A DNA stretch of 64,000 nt from Bacteroidia bacterium (GCA_016787785.1 JAEUTO010000008.1:1-64000), one strand, 5' to 3'; shown: positions 18,198-27,638, counted from the stretch's first letter. Program-made: numbers and translations. Notes: generated from the sequence alone by a model not told the origin.

Positions 18198-18623
18198 ATG
18201 ACTTTCGGCTTCCGGTTTTTTATATCTTGGCTTTTATCCGCAATAGTAATGTTCACACTGTTTTATGTGTGGCATGGTTATTTTCTTAACGACTTTAAAC
18301 GTATCAATTTTCCGCTTATCTGGTTTGTAACCTTTGCAGCTTGTACCTACCTCATTTTTGGTGCAGGTATTTACTTTTTATACGAGTCTCAACCGCTTAA
18401 AAAGATAAGAAGTTTTATTATGAGAGGCTTATTTTGTGGGGTTGTTGCCGGGTTTTCTCTTTTTATGATCTCAACAATCGTTAACATTTCGCTTACCAAG
18501 CATCTAAGCATGAATCACCTTATGGTAGACTGCGCCTGGCAAATAGCCGAACAAACCATTGGGGCTATGGTAGTAGTAGTATTTAAAATCATTATTCATG
18601 AACCTGTTCATGAGCATGCTTAG
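18198..18623 (+). CDS. Small four-helix membrane protein, unknown function
   Basis: 141 residues with four predicted transmembrane helices (about 7-27, 40-62, 74-96 and 113-130), a short cytoplasmic loop (ESQPLKKIRS) and a His-containing tail HEPVHEHA. No catalytic motif or family is recognised. It begins a rightward run with the PASTA protein 38 nt downstream. The C-terminal histidines could bind metal, but this is speculation. Confidence 0.65.
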   Translation: MTFGFRFFISWLLSAIVMFTLFYVWHGYFLNDFKRINFPLIWFVTFAACTYLIFGAGIYFLYESQPLKKIRSFIMRGLFCGVVAGFSLFMISTIVNISLTKHLSMNHLMVDCAWQIAEQTIGAMVVVVFKIIIHEPVHEHA

Positions 18624-18661
18624 TTCATAGAGCATTGCCTAAAACCCTTTTTAATTTTGAT

Positions 18662-19273
18662 ATGAGCAATTTTTTTTCTTTTTTAAAATCAAAACAATTT
18701 TTTGTTCATTTTGCTATCATTCTTGCTACTCTTTTTTTGGTGTTTTTTTGCCTTATTAAATGGCTAAGTTCTTACACAAACCATGGCGATTTTGTTGAAG
18801 TGCCCGACTTTAAAGGCCAGCAAATAGGCAATTTAAAATCTTTTGTAACAAATAAAGATATTTCATTTCAGATTATTGACAGCATTTACGACCCAAAAGA
18901 AAAATCGGGAATAGTATTACGCCAGGAACCTGAGGCAAAAAGTAAGGTTAAACACAATAGAACCATCTATTTATACGTTACAGGCATGGTAGCACCGCAA
19001 ATTCAAATGCCAAAATTAATAGACAGAAGCGAAAGACAAGCAAGACTCATAATTCAGACCTACGGGCTTAAGATCGGCCATGTAACTGAAAAACAAGCTG
19101 ATTGTAATGGTTGTGTTCTGTCGCAAACAATTGATGGCAAGGAAATTGAACCCGGAGCAGCCGTAAAAAAAGGAAGTAAAATCAGCCTTGTGGTTGGTAT
19201 AAAAGACAACAGTTATATTTCAAATCCCGGAGATACAGCAACAAGCCAGGATCCGGATTTTGACAAAGAATAA
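18662..19273 (+). CDS. PASTA-domain membrane protein
   Basis: The start is the ATG at 18662 (203 residues); the more upstream TTG has no support. A short cytoplasmic tail and one transmembrane helix (about 13-35) precede two periplasmic PASTA repeats. The first runs from VEVPDFKGQQIGNL (about 43) with the typical VLRQEPEAKSKVK, the second from MPKLIDRSERQARLI (about 115) with the GAAVKKGSKI signature. PASTA domains bind peptidoglycan or beta-lactam-like ligands. Bacteroidota often keep this gene next to an RluA-type synthase, as here. There is no kinase domain, so a structural or sensing role at the cell wall is most likely. Confidence 0.88.
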   Translation: MSNFFSFLKSKQFFVHFAIILATLFLVFFCLIKWLSSYTNHGDFVEVPDFKGQQIGNLKSFVTNKDISFQIIDSIYDPKEKSGIVLRQEPEAKSKVKHNRTIYLYVTGMVAPQIQMPKLIDRSERQARLIIQTYGLKIGHVTEKQADCNGCVLSQTIDGKEIEPGAAVKKGSKISLVVGIKDNSYISNPGDTATSQDPDFDKE

Positions 19274-19275
19274 AT

Positions 19276-21171
19276 ATGTTTAAGAATATCATACATAGTT
19301 TTTTACTACTTCTAACAGCAACTTCTTTTGCCCAGGAAGGAATAAAACCATTGACTGCAAACATCAATTATTTATACGGTGATCTTAAAGTTGTTTCGAA
19401 TGAAAATACTTCAATTCAACAAAATAAAGCGGCATCGTTAACCTTGCCTTTTTTAGATGATTTCTCCTACTCGCCTACTAAATCCTATCCAAATCAAAGT
19501 TTGTGGAGCGATTCATCAACTTACATTAATTCAGGTTTTGGAATTGCACCGCTAAGCATTGGTGTAGCAACATTTGACGGTTTAAATAAGCGCGGCTATC
19601 CTTATACGCCTAATTTGGCCAATATGTCTTCGTCTTTACCTGCAGATACATTAACAAGTAAGGCCATTAATTTAGCACCCTTTTCTTCACCGGTTGTTGA
19701 TACTTCTTTAGCCCTATCTTTTTATTACCAGGCGCGAGGCAATGGCGACAACCCGGAAATTACAGATTCTTTATTGGTAGATTGTTACAAACCACTTGAA
19801 GGTAAATGGAAAACAGAATGGTTTAAGCGTGGTAATTCAAGTCCAAATACCCTCGATACAATGTTTAAACGCGCTTTTATACAAGTAAAAGATACTGCTT
19901 ACTTACACGATGGTTTTAAATTCCGCTTTAGAAACAAAGCTACAACCGCCGGAGATTTTGATCATTGGCATGTTGACTATGTATATTTCAACAACAACAG
20001 AAATTCTTTTTTAGATACTACCTACAACGATTATTCAATTGGATATATTCCTTCTCCATACCTTAAAAATTATTCTTCTATGCCATGGCGGCAATACGAT
20101 ACTGCTGACCGGGCTTACAAGAATACCGTGTTCATTCGTAATAACGGTACAAATATTGGTACGCTTAACTATTCAAACAATACCTACGACAAAACAAATA
20201 CATTCGTTAATAATTATATCGGTGGTAGTTTTCCTAGCCTGGGTGTTTTTGATACTGCGGGCTGGCTTAATCATGCGCCAATGACCAATCCAACTTACAA
20301 CTACACATTTGCACCAATGACCAATACTCAAGAGTATACCATCAAGCATTACATATTTAGAACAAGCCCTGACTTTATTTCACAAAATGATACAGTTTTA
20401 CAAAAACAAACTTTCTCAAATTATTATGCTTTTGATGACGGTAGCGCCGAAGGTGGTTATTATGTAAATGGCGTTGGTGGCAAAATGGCCACAAAATACA
20501 CACTGCGCGTAAGCGACACGCTGCGTGCCGTTAGGATCTATTTTGATCCGGTAGGCTCTATAACGCTTTCACAAAGTTATTATTTTAGAATAAATATTTG
20601 GTTACCCGGCACTTCAGGCCCAGGCTTAGTGCTTTACAGAGACAGTGTTAAGAACCCCGCTTATTACTCAAATGGGACATTTAATAAATTTTCAGAATAT
20701 GCACTTACTACACCATTGATCTTATCACCTGGCACATATTATATTGGTATGCAACAACAGGTTGCTACGGGTATTGTTGTTGGCTTTGATAAAAACATCG
20801 ATCATTCATCAAGTCTGTATTACGATTCAGGTAATGGTTGGACACAATCTTCTATTCGCGGCTCTATTATGATGCGCCCTGTATTTGGCTCAGAATTACC
20901 GGTTGGTTTAAAAGAGAATTTAACTTCTAAGAATAATTTATTTTCAATTTATCCTAATCCTGCTTCCGATCAGTTCATGATCCGTTCTGAACAAATTGAT
21001 AATGCTTCGTACACGCTCGTTAACACAATGGGACAAACAGTTATTGAAAATAAAATTGAAAGTCAGCAGCAATCTGTAACTACAGAAAATTTAAGTAACG
21101 GTATTTATTTTTTGATCTTAAAAGTTAAAGGGCAATTAGTGCAACAAAATAAAATAATCATACAGCATTAA
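19276..21171 (+). CDS. Secreted protein with T9SS type A sorting domain
   Basis: 631 residues. A signal peptide (SFLLLLTATSFAQ, to about 20) is followed by beta-sandwich regions rich in Tyr, Asn and Thr, including an 'AFDDGSAEGGYYVNGVGG' segment (about 385) often seen in Bacteroidota surface proteins of the MAM/jelly-roll type. The C-terminus is a T9SS type A sorting domain starting IYPNPASDQF and ending NGIYFLILKVKG..NKIIIQ. No catalytic residues are seen. It starts 2 nt after the PASTA gene stop and ends 6 nt before the pseudouridine synthase, so the three are cotranscribed, a gene order conserved in several Bacteroidota. Confidence 0.86.
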   Translation: MFKNIIHSFLLLLTATSFAQEGIKPLTANINYLYGDLKVVSNENTSIQQNKAASLTLPFLDDFSYSPTKSYPNQSLWSDSSTYINSGFGIAPLSIGVATFDGLNKRGYPYTPNLANMSSSLPADTLTSKAINLAPFSSPVVDTSLALSFYYQARGNGDNPEITDSLLVDCYKPLEGKWKTEWFKRGNSSPNTLDTMFKRAFIQVKDTAYLHDGFKFRFRNKATTAGDFDHWHVDYVYFNNNRNSFLDTTYNDYSIGYIPSPYLKNYSSMPWRQYDTADRAYKNTVFIRNNGTNIGTLNYSNNTYDKTNTFVNNYIGGSFPSLGVFDTAGWLNHAPMTNPTYNYTFAPMTNTQEYTIKHYIFRTSPDFISQNDTVLQKQTFSNYYAFDDGSAEGGYYVNGVGGKMATKYTLRVSDTLRAVRIYFDPVGSITLSQSYYFRINIWLPGTSGPGLVLYRDSVKNPAYYSNGTFNKFSEYALTTPLILSPGTYYIGMQQQVATGIVVGFDKNIDHSSSLYYDSGNGWTQSSIRGSIMMRPVFGSELPVGLKENLTSKNNLFSIYPNPASDQFMIRSEQIDNASYTLVNTMGQTVIENKIESQQQSVTTENLSNGIYFLILKVKGQLVQQNKIIIQH

Positions 21172-21177
21172 TTAACC

Positions 21178-22251
21178 ATGTCTAAGTTGGAAGAAGAGCC
21201 GGATGAAATAAGTGGCGAAGAAGAACAAACCCTTTACGAACATCACAACATCAAAGTAGAAAAAGGACAAGTGTCTATGCGTATTGATAAATTTATCATG
21301 ATACGTATTGCTCATTCTACGCGCACAAAAATTCAAAATGCCTGCGATGAAGGAAGGGTTTTAGTGAATGGCAAATCTGTTAAATCTAATTACAAAACAA
21401 AACCGCTCGACGAAATTTCTATTGTTCTTACTGTTCCGCCGCGTGATATAGAAGTTGTACCCGAGAATATTCCTTTAGATATTACATTTGAAGACGATTA
21501 CATTGTACTCATCAATAAAAAACCAGGCATGGTGGTTCACCCTGCTTACGGTAATTATAGGAGTACATTGGTAAATGCGTTAGCATATCATTTTCAGAAT
21601 TTACCAAAAACAAAAACAAAATTAAATAACGATCTGTATTTAGAACGTCCGGGTTTAGTACACCGTATCGATAAAAATACGTCAGGAATTATTATCATCG
21701 CTAAAACAGATCTTGCTATGACGCGCCTGGCAAAAGATTTTTTTGATCGCACCATGGATAGAAAATATATTGCTATCTGTTGGGGTGATTTAAAAGAAGA
21801 TGAAGGAACTATTACCGGAAATGTTGGACGTGACCCACGCGACAGAAAAAAAATGTTTGTATTTCCTCCCGGAAGTGAAGAAGGAAAACATGCAGTAACA
21901 CATTACAAAGTAATTGAGCGGTTTGGTTACGTAACCTTTATTGAATGTAAATTAGAAACAGGTCGCACACATCAAATACGCGTACACATGAAAAGTATTG
22001 GCCACCCATTGTTTAACGATAATGAATATGGTGGCGATATTATTTTAAAAGGATTGAATACAGCAAAGTACAAACAGTTCATCCAAAACTGCTTTGAGTT
22101 ATTGCCGCGCCAGGCACTTCACGCCAAAACACTTGGCATTACCCACCCTATTACGGGCGAAAAACTATTCTTTGATAGCGAGATCCCAGCAGATATGCAA
22201 GCTGTATTGGATAAGTGGAGAAAGTATATGAAGGATAAAGTGTTGGAGTAA
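21178..22251 (+). CDS. RluA/RluD-family pseudouridine synthase
   Basis: A 357-residue enzyme that isomerises uridine to pseudouridine in rRNA (RluD-like: 23S helix 69 by family resemblance, not proved here). An N-terminal S4 RNA-binding domain (RIDKFIMIRIAHSTRTKIQ, about 32-90) is followed by the catalytic domain, with the motif II aspartate in LVHRIDKNTSGIIIIAKT (about 160-177) and motif III GRTHQIRVHM (about 260-270). An acidic N-terminal extension of about 30 residues is typical of Bacteroidota homologues. It lies in the PASTA-T9SS-RluD run. Confidence 0.95.
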   Translation: MSKLEEEPDEISGEEEQTLYEHHNIKVEKGQVSMRIDKFIMIRIAHSTRTKIQNACDEGRVLVNGKSVKSNYKTKPLDEISIVLTVPPRDIEVVPENIPLDITFEDDYIVLINKKPGMVVHPAYGNYRSTLVNALAYHFQNLPKTKTKLNNDLYLERPGLVHRIDKNTSGIIIIAKTDLAMTRLAKDFFDRTMDRKYIAICWGDLKEDEGTITGNVGRDPRDRKKMFVFPPGSEEGKHAVTHYKVIERFGYVTFIECKLETGRTHQIRVHMKSIGHPLFNDNEYGGDIILKGLNTAKYKQFIQNCFELLPRQALHAKTLGITHPITGEKLFFDSEIPADMQAVLDKWRKYMKDKVLE

Positions 22252-22260
22252 AAATATGTA

Positions 22261-22941
22261 ATGATGAAAAAACTAAAATTACTTTTTTTGTTTTTCACAG
22301 TAACCGTTTTGGTATGCTGTGCAAAGAAATTATTTTTTCATGTTGAAGTAAAAGGCACAGTTATGGATTATTTTTCAAATAAGCCCATTCCTTCAACTAT
22401 TAAACTTTATGGACTTTACAAAACCGCTGACCCTGGCTACTCAGAAAAGCTTTTAGAAACGGTTAGCACAGACGGGAACGGGAATTTCAAAATACGAACT
22501 AAAGCCATGAAGTCTGAAAAATATTTTATCATTTTTCAAGGAAAGACAACGTATAATTACAATAACTTGCCCGAAAATGTTGGACATATTTATGATATTT
22601 CTATTGAACCAAAAAAAACAAAAGATTTCGGTCAACTATTTGAATCAACCCATACTTTCTACTGTAAGGCAATTATAACTCATACCTCTTCATTACCATA
22701 TGATTTTTACATTTCCGATCCGTTTCCTGTCTCAAACACTATTAGTTTTCATAACTGTCCTACTGGAACCTCAAATACATTTACATACTTTCGTGGGCTT
22801 TCAAAAACTGAGTATGAGGAAAGCAATCATACTTTTATTTTTCATTATGGACTTTCCGGGCCATCAATAGTTGGTGGCGGAACAATTTCACTTCCAATAC
22901 AGAATAATAAGGATACCGTTTACACTACAATAGAATACTAA
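22261..22941 (+). CDS. Putative lipoprotein with carboxypeptidase-regulatory-like domain
   Basis: 226 residues; a second ATG at 22264 is an equally good start. The signal peptide ends in VTVLVCCAKK, a plausible lipobox with Cys at about 20. The next 70 residues (VEVKGTVMDYFSNKPIPSTIKLYG, then TDGNGNFKIRTKA) have the pattern of a CarboxypepD_reg-like beta-sandwich. The C-terminal half is unassigned. It is the last rightward gene before the convergent M43 protease, 9 nt after the pseudouridine synthase. Function unknown. Confidence 0.6.
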   Translation: MMKKLKLLFLFFTVTVLVCCAKKLFFHVEVKGTVMDYFSNKPIPSTIKLYGLYKTADPGYSEKLLETVSTDGNGNFKIRTKAMKSEKYFIIFQGKTTYNYNNLPENVGHIYDISIEPKKTKDFGQLFESTHTFYCKAIITHTSSLPYDFYISDPFPVSNTISFHNCPTGTSNTFTYFRGLSKTEYEESNHTFIFHYGLSGPSIVGGGTISLPIQNNKDTVYTTIEY

Positions 22942-22960
22942 GCCAATTAAGCAATAGTAA

Positions 22961-24958
22961 TTACTTACTCAACATCATTCTCTTCACAGTTCTTTCTGTT
23001 CCACTTTTTATCTCCACTAAATAAACACCGCTTTCCTGATTGCCAAGATCTACCGGATAAACATTTTGCGTTGCGTTATTTATTTTATTTGAATACACTG
23101 CTTGACCCAACATATTATAAACCGTTACATCCATATTTTGCGAATTCGCAAAAGTGGTAACGATGTTGAAATTTCCTGTAGACGGATTCGGAAATAAATT
23201 AACAGCGCTGCTTAAAAATGTATTTTCTTTTACACCTGTAGCACAATCAATAATTGGTAAAATAGCAAGGTTAAAATTACGTGAGCCACCCCATGATGTT
23301 TTCATATCATGCCAGCTATTATCGCTCCATTTTTCCCACGCTGTGTTGGTTGTGCCGGTCATTTTATCAAACACAACTACTGTATCTCCTGCAGTGTTTG
23401 GCAGCGTTACCGAAGCAAAAAATCCACCCGAAGTAGGCGCATTAATTGGTGATGAAAATGTAAACTTATACGGCATGATCACCGGCACTCCAAATGCGAG
23501 CCCCGGATTACCGCAATAACTAACGCTGGTTGTGTTTGTTGTTGCAGCAATAGTAGCTAAGTTTGATGTGGTTGAACCTAATAAGGTACCAGGAGCAGAA
23601 GATGCTGAAGTTCCGCTGTAAATATTCATATCCACGTTAGCAGTTCCATCAGTACCTACACCTGTATAATTAAAAAACAATACCACCACACCACTAATTA
23701 TTGGATTAGTTGCCGATGAATATTTTGAAGTACTAATAAATTCGGCTTTTTCCTTATCTCCAAAACAATTAGTACCGGAAATATAACCGGCCTTACCAGC
23801 CCCTTGAATACAACCCGGATCACCCGGACTTGCTGTTGCTCTTCTCATACCCAATGGATTTGCAAGGGTATCAGTATTCGAAAAATTAGAAACTGTATAA
23901 GAACAAGCAACGGCCGATCCGCTGCATAACGTAGCCGAACTTGCCGTTAATTGTGTTCTGAAAGGACAATTTGCCATCGCTGTTTGAATACGGTCTCGTT
24001 GATCAAGGCTGAACATATACATACAGGCATCATCCGAGTAATCCATAAAGTTGATGAACATATCGCCATCCGGACCATTTGAACAGGTTACATGCGGATA
24101 GGTTGGACATCCTGTATTTTCTTGTTGTTGATTAGGCGTATCGTTACAAAAATCATTACCACAAGATGCATCGCCCCAAATATGACGTAAACCTAACCAG
24201 TGACCAATTTCATGTGTTGCCGTTCTTCCTTTATCAAATGGTGGCGAGAGTGTTCCAACATTACCAATACTTTTGCTCCAGCACCAAACGCCATCTGTTG
24301 TTGCAGTTCCAAGACCACTACTTAAACCCGAAAGTGTTGAACCAACAGGAAAAGTTGCATAACCCAGTAAACCAACCGAAGAGTTTACATCAGATATCCA
24401 GATATTTAAATAAAGTGCTGGATCCCAAATTGTATTTGGTTTAATAGTTGATTCAATATAATTCCTAAAATTAGTAGTTGTACCAAACGATGTTGGATCG
24501 GCCCAACTGTTTGCTACATAGCTTATTCTTTCAATTCCTGGCTCAGCTAATGTAGCGCCGGCAGGATTTTTTTGAGCCAAACAAAAATTTACGTTGCAAT
24601 TTGCAAGTAAAGAACCAAAAGCTGTAGTTGAAATATTTCCAACATTAAAACCTGTTCCGGCAAAATCATTATTTAAAATAGTTATCTGAGAATTTATTTG
24701 TGCCTGCGAAATGTTTGGGTAAGAGCCTACACTTTGTCCACCATGAATAACGTGAAAAATTACAGGTATTGAATAATTGGTGGCTTGACCCTTACCAGCT
24801 AAATTAGCTTGTTTGGTCTCTTCTACTTTTTTATTGAACCAGTCGTTCCACTCTTTACCGGGATCCAGGCTTCCACAATTTCTTTTACTTTGTGAATAAG
24901 AGATAACAGACATAACACAAAAAATGCCTGCCAAAAAATAAGTAGATGTTTTTTTCAT
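22961..24958 (-). CDS. Secreted M43 (pappalysin/cytophagalysin-like) zinc metalloprotease, T9SS client
   Basis: 665 residues. A signal peptide (to about 22) precedes a metzincin catalytic domain with the extended zinc motif HEIGHWLGLRH (about residues 249-259) and a downstream Met-turn region in MDYSDDACMYMFS (about 305), as in the M43 family with its Cys-rich loops. The glutamate is the catalytic base and three His bind zinc. A beta-rich middle region (about 350-575) and a T9SS type A sorting domain (LFPNPSTGNF onward, ending GVYLVEIKSG) follow. The protein should be released or surface-bound and digest extracellular protein. The gene stands alone, convergent with the 22261 gene. Confidence 0.93.
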   Translation of the reverse strand: MKKTSTYFLAGIFCVMSVISYSQSKRNCGSLDPGKEWNDWFNKKVEETKQANLAGKGQATNYSIPVIFHVIHGGQSVGSYPNISQAQINSQITILNNDFAGTGFNVGNISTTAFGSLLANCNVNFCLAQKNPAGATLAEPGIERISYVANSWADPTSFGTTTNFRNYIESTIKPNTIWDPALYLNIWISDVNSSVGLLGYATFPVGSTLSGLSSGLGTATTDGVWCWSKSIGNVGTLSPPFDKGRTATHEIGHWLGLRHIWGDASCGNDFCNDTPNQQQENTGCPTYPHVTCSNGPDGDMFINFMDYSDDACMYMFSLDQRDRIQTAMANCPFRTQLTASSATLCSGSAVACSYTVSNFSNTDTLANPLGMRRATASPGDPGCIQGAGKAGYISGTNCFGDKEKAEFISTSKYSSATNPIISGVVVLFFNYTGVGTDGTANVDMNIYSGTSASSAPGTLLGSTTSNLATIAATTNTTSVSYCGNPGLAFGVPVIMPYKFTFSSPINAPTSGGFFASVTLPNTAGDTVVVFDKMTGTTNTAWEKWSDNSWHDMKTSWGGSRNFNLAILPIIDCATGVKENTFLSSAVNLFPNPSTGNFNIVTTFANSQNMDVTVYNMLGQAVYSNKINNATQNVYPVDLGNQESGVYLVEIKSGTERTVKRMMLSK

Positions 24959-25008
24959 GGGGATAAATTTTAATTGAAATTACAAAATTGTACTGAGATA
25001 CTAAAAAA

Positions 25009-26421
25009 TTAATCGAAGATCTTTCCGGGGTTAAAAATATAATTAGGGTCGAATACTTTTTTAATGTTCTTCATTAACTCCAGGTGATACTGACTAAACA
25101 CAATTGGCAGATAACTTTTTTGTACCAGGCCAATGCCGTGTTCGCCACTAATAGTGCCGCCTAAGGCTTTACACAACTCAAATATTTCTGTAATACCCTT
25201 TGGCAGATCGTTATCCCAAACGGCGTCACTTAAATCGCCTTTAATAATGTTAACGTGTAAATTACCATCACCCGCATGCCCATAACATACCGATTTAAAT
25301 CCATACTTTTTACCAATGGCTTTTACACCATTTAAAAGTGCGGGTAATTCTGCACGTGGTACGACAGTATCTTCTTCTTTGTATACACTATTACTTTTCA
25401 CTGCCTCACCCACTTTACGACGTATTTTCCATAATGCATTTTTTTGTTCTGCACTGTCGGCAAATAAAATTTCGTCACAATTGTTTTTTTGCATTACTGC
25501 ACTAATAGTTTCACAATCGCCCATTAGCACATCCACATTATTTCCGTCAACCTCAACTAACAAAAGCGCCTGCCACTCGGGTTTAATTTCAAAATTAACT
25601 TCGCCTGAATACTTTATGCTCCACTCTATGGCGTCGCGCTCCATAAATTCCATAGCGCTTGGCACAATTCCTTCTCTAAAAACTTCGCCAACCGCTTTAC
25701 AAGCATCCTCAGCAGAGTTAAAGGGAATTAACATCAACAGATCGTGTTTAGGAAGTGGAATTAATTTAAAAACAATTTTAGTTACTATACCCAAGGTGCC
25801 CTCGCTGCCAACCATTAAATGTGTAAGGTTGTAACCGGTAGAATATTTTAACGTGTTGGCTCCGGTCCAGATTATTTCGCCGTTAGGCATTACTACTTCT
25901 AAATTCAAAACATAATCTCGCGTGGTACCGTACTTAACGGCTTTTGGTCCACCACTACTATGCGCAATATTGCCACCCAAACTGCAACTTCCCCAGCTTG
26001 CCGGATCGGGAGGATAGAACAATCCTAACTTCTTTACTTCTTCCTGAAAAATATAATTAATTACCCCGGGTTCTACGGTTGCCTGTAAGTTACGCTCATC
26101 AATTGAAAGGATCTTGTTGAATTTTTCCATACTCAATAACACGCCGCCTTTAATGGGCAATGCCCCGCCACTTAAGCCCGTACCCGCACCGCGCGTGGTT
26201 AATGGAATTTTATTGTTGTTACAAATTTTAGCAATAGCTGCTACCTGCTCTACTGTTTGAGGCTTTACAACCACATCAGCAAAAAAAACAAGATCCTCGG
26301 TCTCATCCTGTCCGTATTTTTCCAGTTGTTCTTTGTCGGAACTAATGAAGTCGCTACCAACAAGGCTTTCGAGCTCCCTGAAGGTTATTGACGTTACCTT
26401 GTTATAATTAATGCTTGTCAT
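25009..26421 (-). CDS. FAD-linked oxidase, GlcD / D-lactate dehydrogenase type
   Basis: 470 residues, the usual length for GlcD. The N-terminal PCMH FAD-binding domain shows PLTTRGAGTGLSGGALP (about 75-92) and the SSGGPKAVKYGTTRDYVL segment (about 160-175). The C-terminal FAD-oxidase domain has GHAGDGNLHVNI (about 390) and GGTISGEHGIG (about 430), both substrate or FAD contacts. Members oxidise glycolate, D-lactate or other 2-hydroxyacids and pass electrons to quinone or a partner Fe-S protein. No glcE/glcF partner lies alongside, so a single-subunit D-2-hydroxyacid dehydrogenase is more likely. Upstream is the repeat-flanked GxxExxY gene, divergently oriented. Confidence 0.93.
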   Translation of the reverse strand: MTSINYNKVTSITFRELESLVGSDFISSDKEQLEKYGQDETEDLVFFADVVVKPQTVEQVAAIAKICNNNKIPLTTRGAGTGLSGGALPIKGGVLLSMEKFNKILSIDERNLQATVEPGVINYIFQEEVKKLGLFYPPDPASWGSCSLGGNIAHSSGGPKAVKYGTTRDYVLNLEVVMPNGEIIWTGANTLKYSTGYNLTHLMVGSEGTLGIVTKIVFKLIPLPKHDLLMLIPFNSAEDACKAVGEVFREGIVPSAMEFMERDAIEWSIKYSGEVNFEIKPEWQALLLVEVDGNNVDVLMGDCETISAVMQKNNCDEILFADSAEQKNALWKIRRKVGEAVKSNSVYKEEDTVVPRAELPALLNGVKAIGKKYGFKSVCYGHAGDGNLHVNIIKGDLSDAVWDNDLPKGITEIFELCKALGGTISGEHGIGLVQKSYLPIVFSQYHLELMKNIKKVFDPNYIFNPGKIFD

Positions 26422-26505
26422 TTAAAAATATTAATATAAAAGTAATAATTTTGAGGCTAGATAAAATTTATTGCAGATTTATAATTAACAATTTACAATT
26501 AATAA

Positions 26506-26526
26506 TTAACCACATAGACACATAGT
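26506..26526. repeat. Left arm of a perfect 21-bp inverted repeat
   Basis: The arm begins TTAAC and contains two tandem octamers, CACATAGA and CACATAGT. It ends 4 nt before the ATG of the GxxExxY gene and is the exact reverse complement of 26956-26976. The 13 bases 26501-26513 are also found identically at 54641-54653. Confidence 0.95.
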
Positions 26527-26530
26527 ATAG

Positions 26531-26956
26531 ATGGATGGTAAAATTATTACAAAAAAGTATCTTGATGAGTTAACTTATGAAGTGGTTGGTTCAGCAATTG
26601 AAGTGCATAAAACCTTGGGGCGTGGATTATTGGAAAGTGTCTATCATCAATGTATGCAGCAGGAGTTACGACATAGAAAAATAAATTTTTGCACAGAGAT
26701 GAAAATCCCTTTAACCTATAAAGAAACGCAACTTAATCTTGATTTCAGGTGTGATCTTTTTATTGAAAATTGTCTCGTTACTGAATTAAAATCTATAAAC
26801 GGCACTATCTCTGTTTTTGAAGCGCAGCTTCTAACCTATATGAAGCTTTTAAAAGTGCCAAAAGGTATTCTTATAAATTTTAATTGCACTAATATATTTG
26901 GCGAAGGTCAAAAAACGTATGTAAATGAATATTTTAAATTATTAAATGAAAAGTAA
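26531..26956 (+). CDS. GxxExxY protein (PD-(D/E)XK nuclease-superfamily fold)
   Basis: 141 residues with the family signature GLLESVY (about 35-41). A PD-(D/E)XK-like core is present: Asp in LDFRCDLFI (about 73-81) followed by ELKSI (about 88-92), the usual D...ExK arrangement. GxxExxY proteins are widespread, patchily distributed and biochemically poorly characterised. The gene is wrapped precisely by a perfect 21-bp inverted repeat. The left arm ends 4 nt upstream of the ATG, and the right arm starts on the last base of the stop codon. This suggests it moves, or once moved, as a unit with its repeats. Confidence 0.93.
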   Translation: MDGKIITKKYLDELTYEVVGSAIEVHKTLGRGLLESVYHQCMQQELRHRKINFCTEMKIPLTYKETQLNLDFRCDLFIENCLVTELKSINGTISVFEAQLLTYMKLLKVPKGILINFNCTNIFGEGQKTYVNEYFKLLNEK

Positions 26957-26976
26957 CTATGTGTCTATGTGGTTAA
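26956..26976. repeat. Right arm of the 21-bp inverted repeat
   Basis: This arm is the exact reverse complement of 26506-26526. It begins on the final A of the GxxExxY stop codon and ends in GGTTAA, 14 nt before the TatD-like GTG start. No exact target-site duplication is evident outside the arms. Confidence 0.95.
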
Positions 26977-26990
26977 AAATATAAAGCAGA

Positions 26991-27638
26991 GTGTTTATTA
27001 ATATACATACACATTTTCAATTATACGACGCCAATATAGAATTGGTAAACCTGAATATGGATTCTACTGTAAAGGCCAATCATTATTCTTACGGCTTGCA
27101 CCCATGGCATTTGGATAAAACAACTTATGAAGAGCAACTGGCCAAATTAAAAATAGTAGCCCACGAAAAACGTTGTTTGGCTATTGGTGAATGTGGTTTA
27201 GATAAAATAAGTAAGACCGATTTTGATTTTCAGACGGAAGTTTTTATTGAGCAGATAAAAATTGCTAATGAAATAAATAAACCTTTGATCGTGCATTGTG
27301 TTAAAGCTTTTAACGAGCTTATAAACTGTTTGAATTTAAATGATAACACAGTGCCTGTTATTGTGCATGGCTATAACAATAACGACAATATTGCAAGAGT
27401 TTTAGTTAATCAGGGTTATTATTTTTCGTTCGGAAAAGCGCTGCTGGGCTACGAATCAAACGCTGCAAAAGCAATAAGAATTGTTGGACGAAAGAATTTT
27501 TTCCTGGAGACCGATGATAGCGATCTTTCAATAAAATACATTTACAAAAAAGCTGCGGAGCTTTTAGGAATTGACGAAGAAATAATTAAACAACAAATAC
27601 AAAGTAATTTTGAAACTGTTTTTAAAACAACATTATAA
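26991..27638 (+). CDS. TatD-family metal-dependent hydrolase (short form)
   Basis: 215 residues from a GTG start that puts the family-defining metal motif HTHF at residues 5-8. Other TatD motifs follow: GLHPWHL (about 36), AIGECGLD (about 60-67), the metal-binding His in LIVHC (about 97), VHGY (about 124) and the ETDDSD carboxylates (about 175). TatD enzymes are Mg-dependent DNases or phosphoesterases. At about 215 residues it is shorter than the 255-260 of E. coli TatD but matches a compact Bacteroidota subgroup. The stop overlaps the tcdA ATG (TAATG), so the two are coupled. Confidence 0.88.
   Translation: MFINIHTHFQLYDANIELVNLNMDSTVKANHYSYGLHPWHLDKTTYEEQLAKLKIVAHEKRCLAIGECGLDKISKTDFDFQTEVFIEQIKIANEINKPLIVHCVKAFNELINCLNLNDNTVPVIVHGYNNNDNIARVLVNQGYYFSFGKALLGYESNAAKAIRIVGRKNFFLETDDSDLSIKYIYKKAAELLGIDEEIIKQQIQSNFETVFKTTL

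Noticed and set aside
17755-18201. 148-residue plus-strand frame over the lipoprotein gene
   Set aside because: Antisense to a coherent lipoprotein with signal peptide and coupled downstream gene; ends across a divergent promoter.
25316-25834. 172-residue plus-strand frame over the GlcD-type oxidase
   Set aside because: Antisense shadow; the minus-strand frame has clear FAD-binding motifs.
26506-26976. CRISPR-like repeat arrangement
   Set aside because: Only two copies, inverted, and with a gene between them; no spacer array or cas genes.
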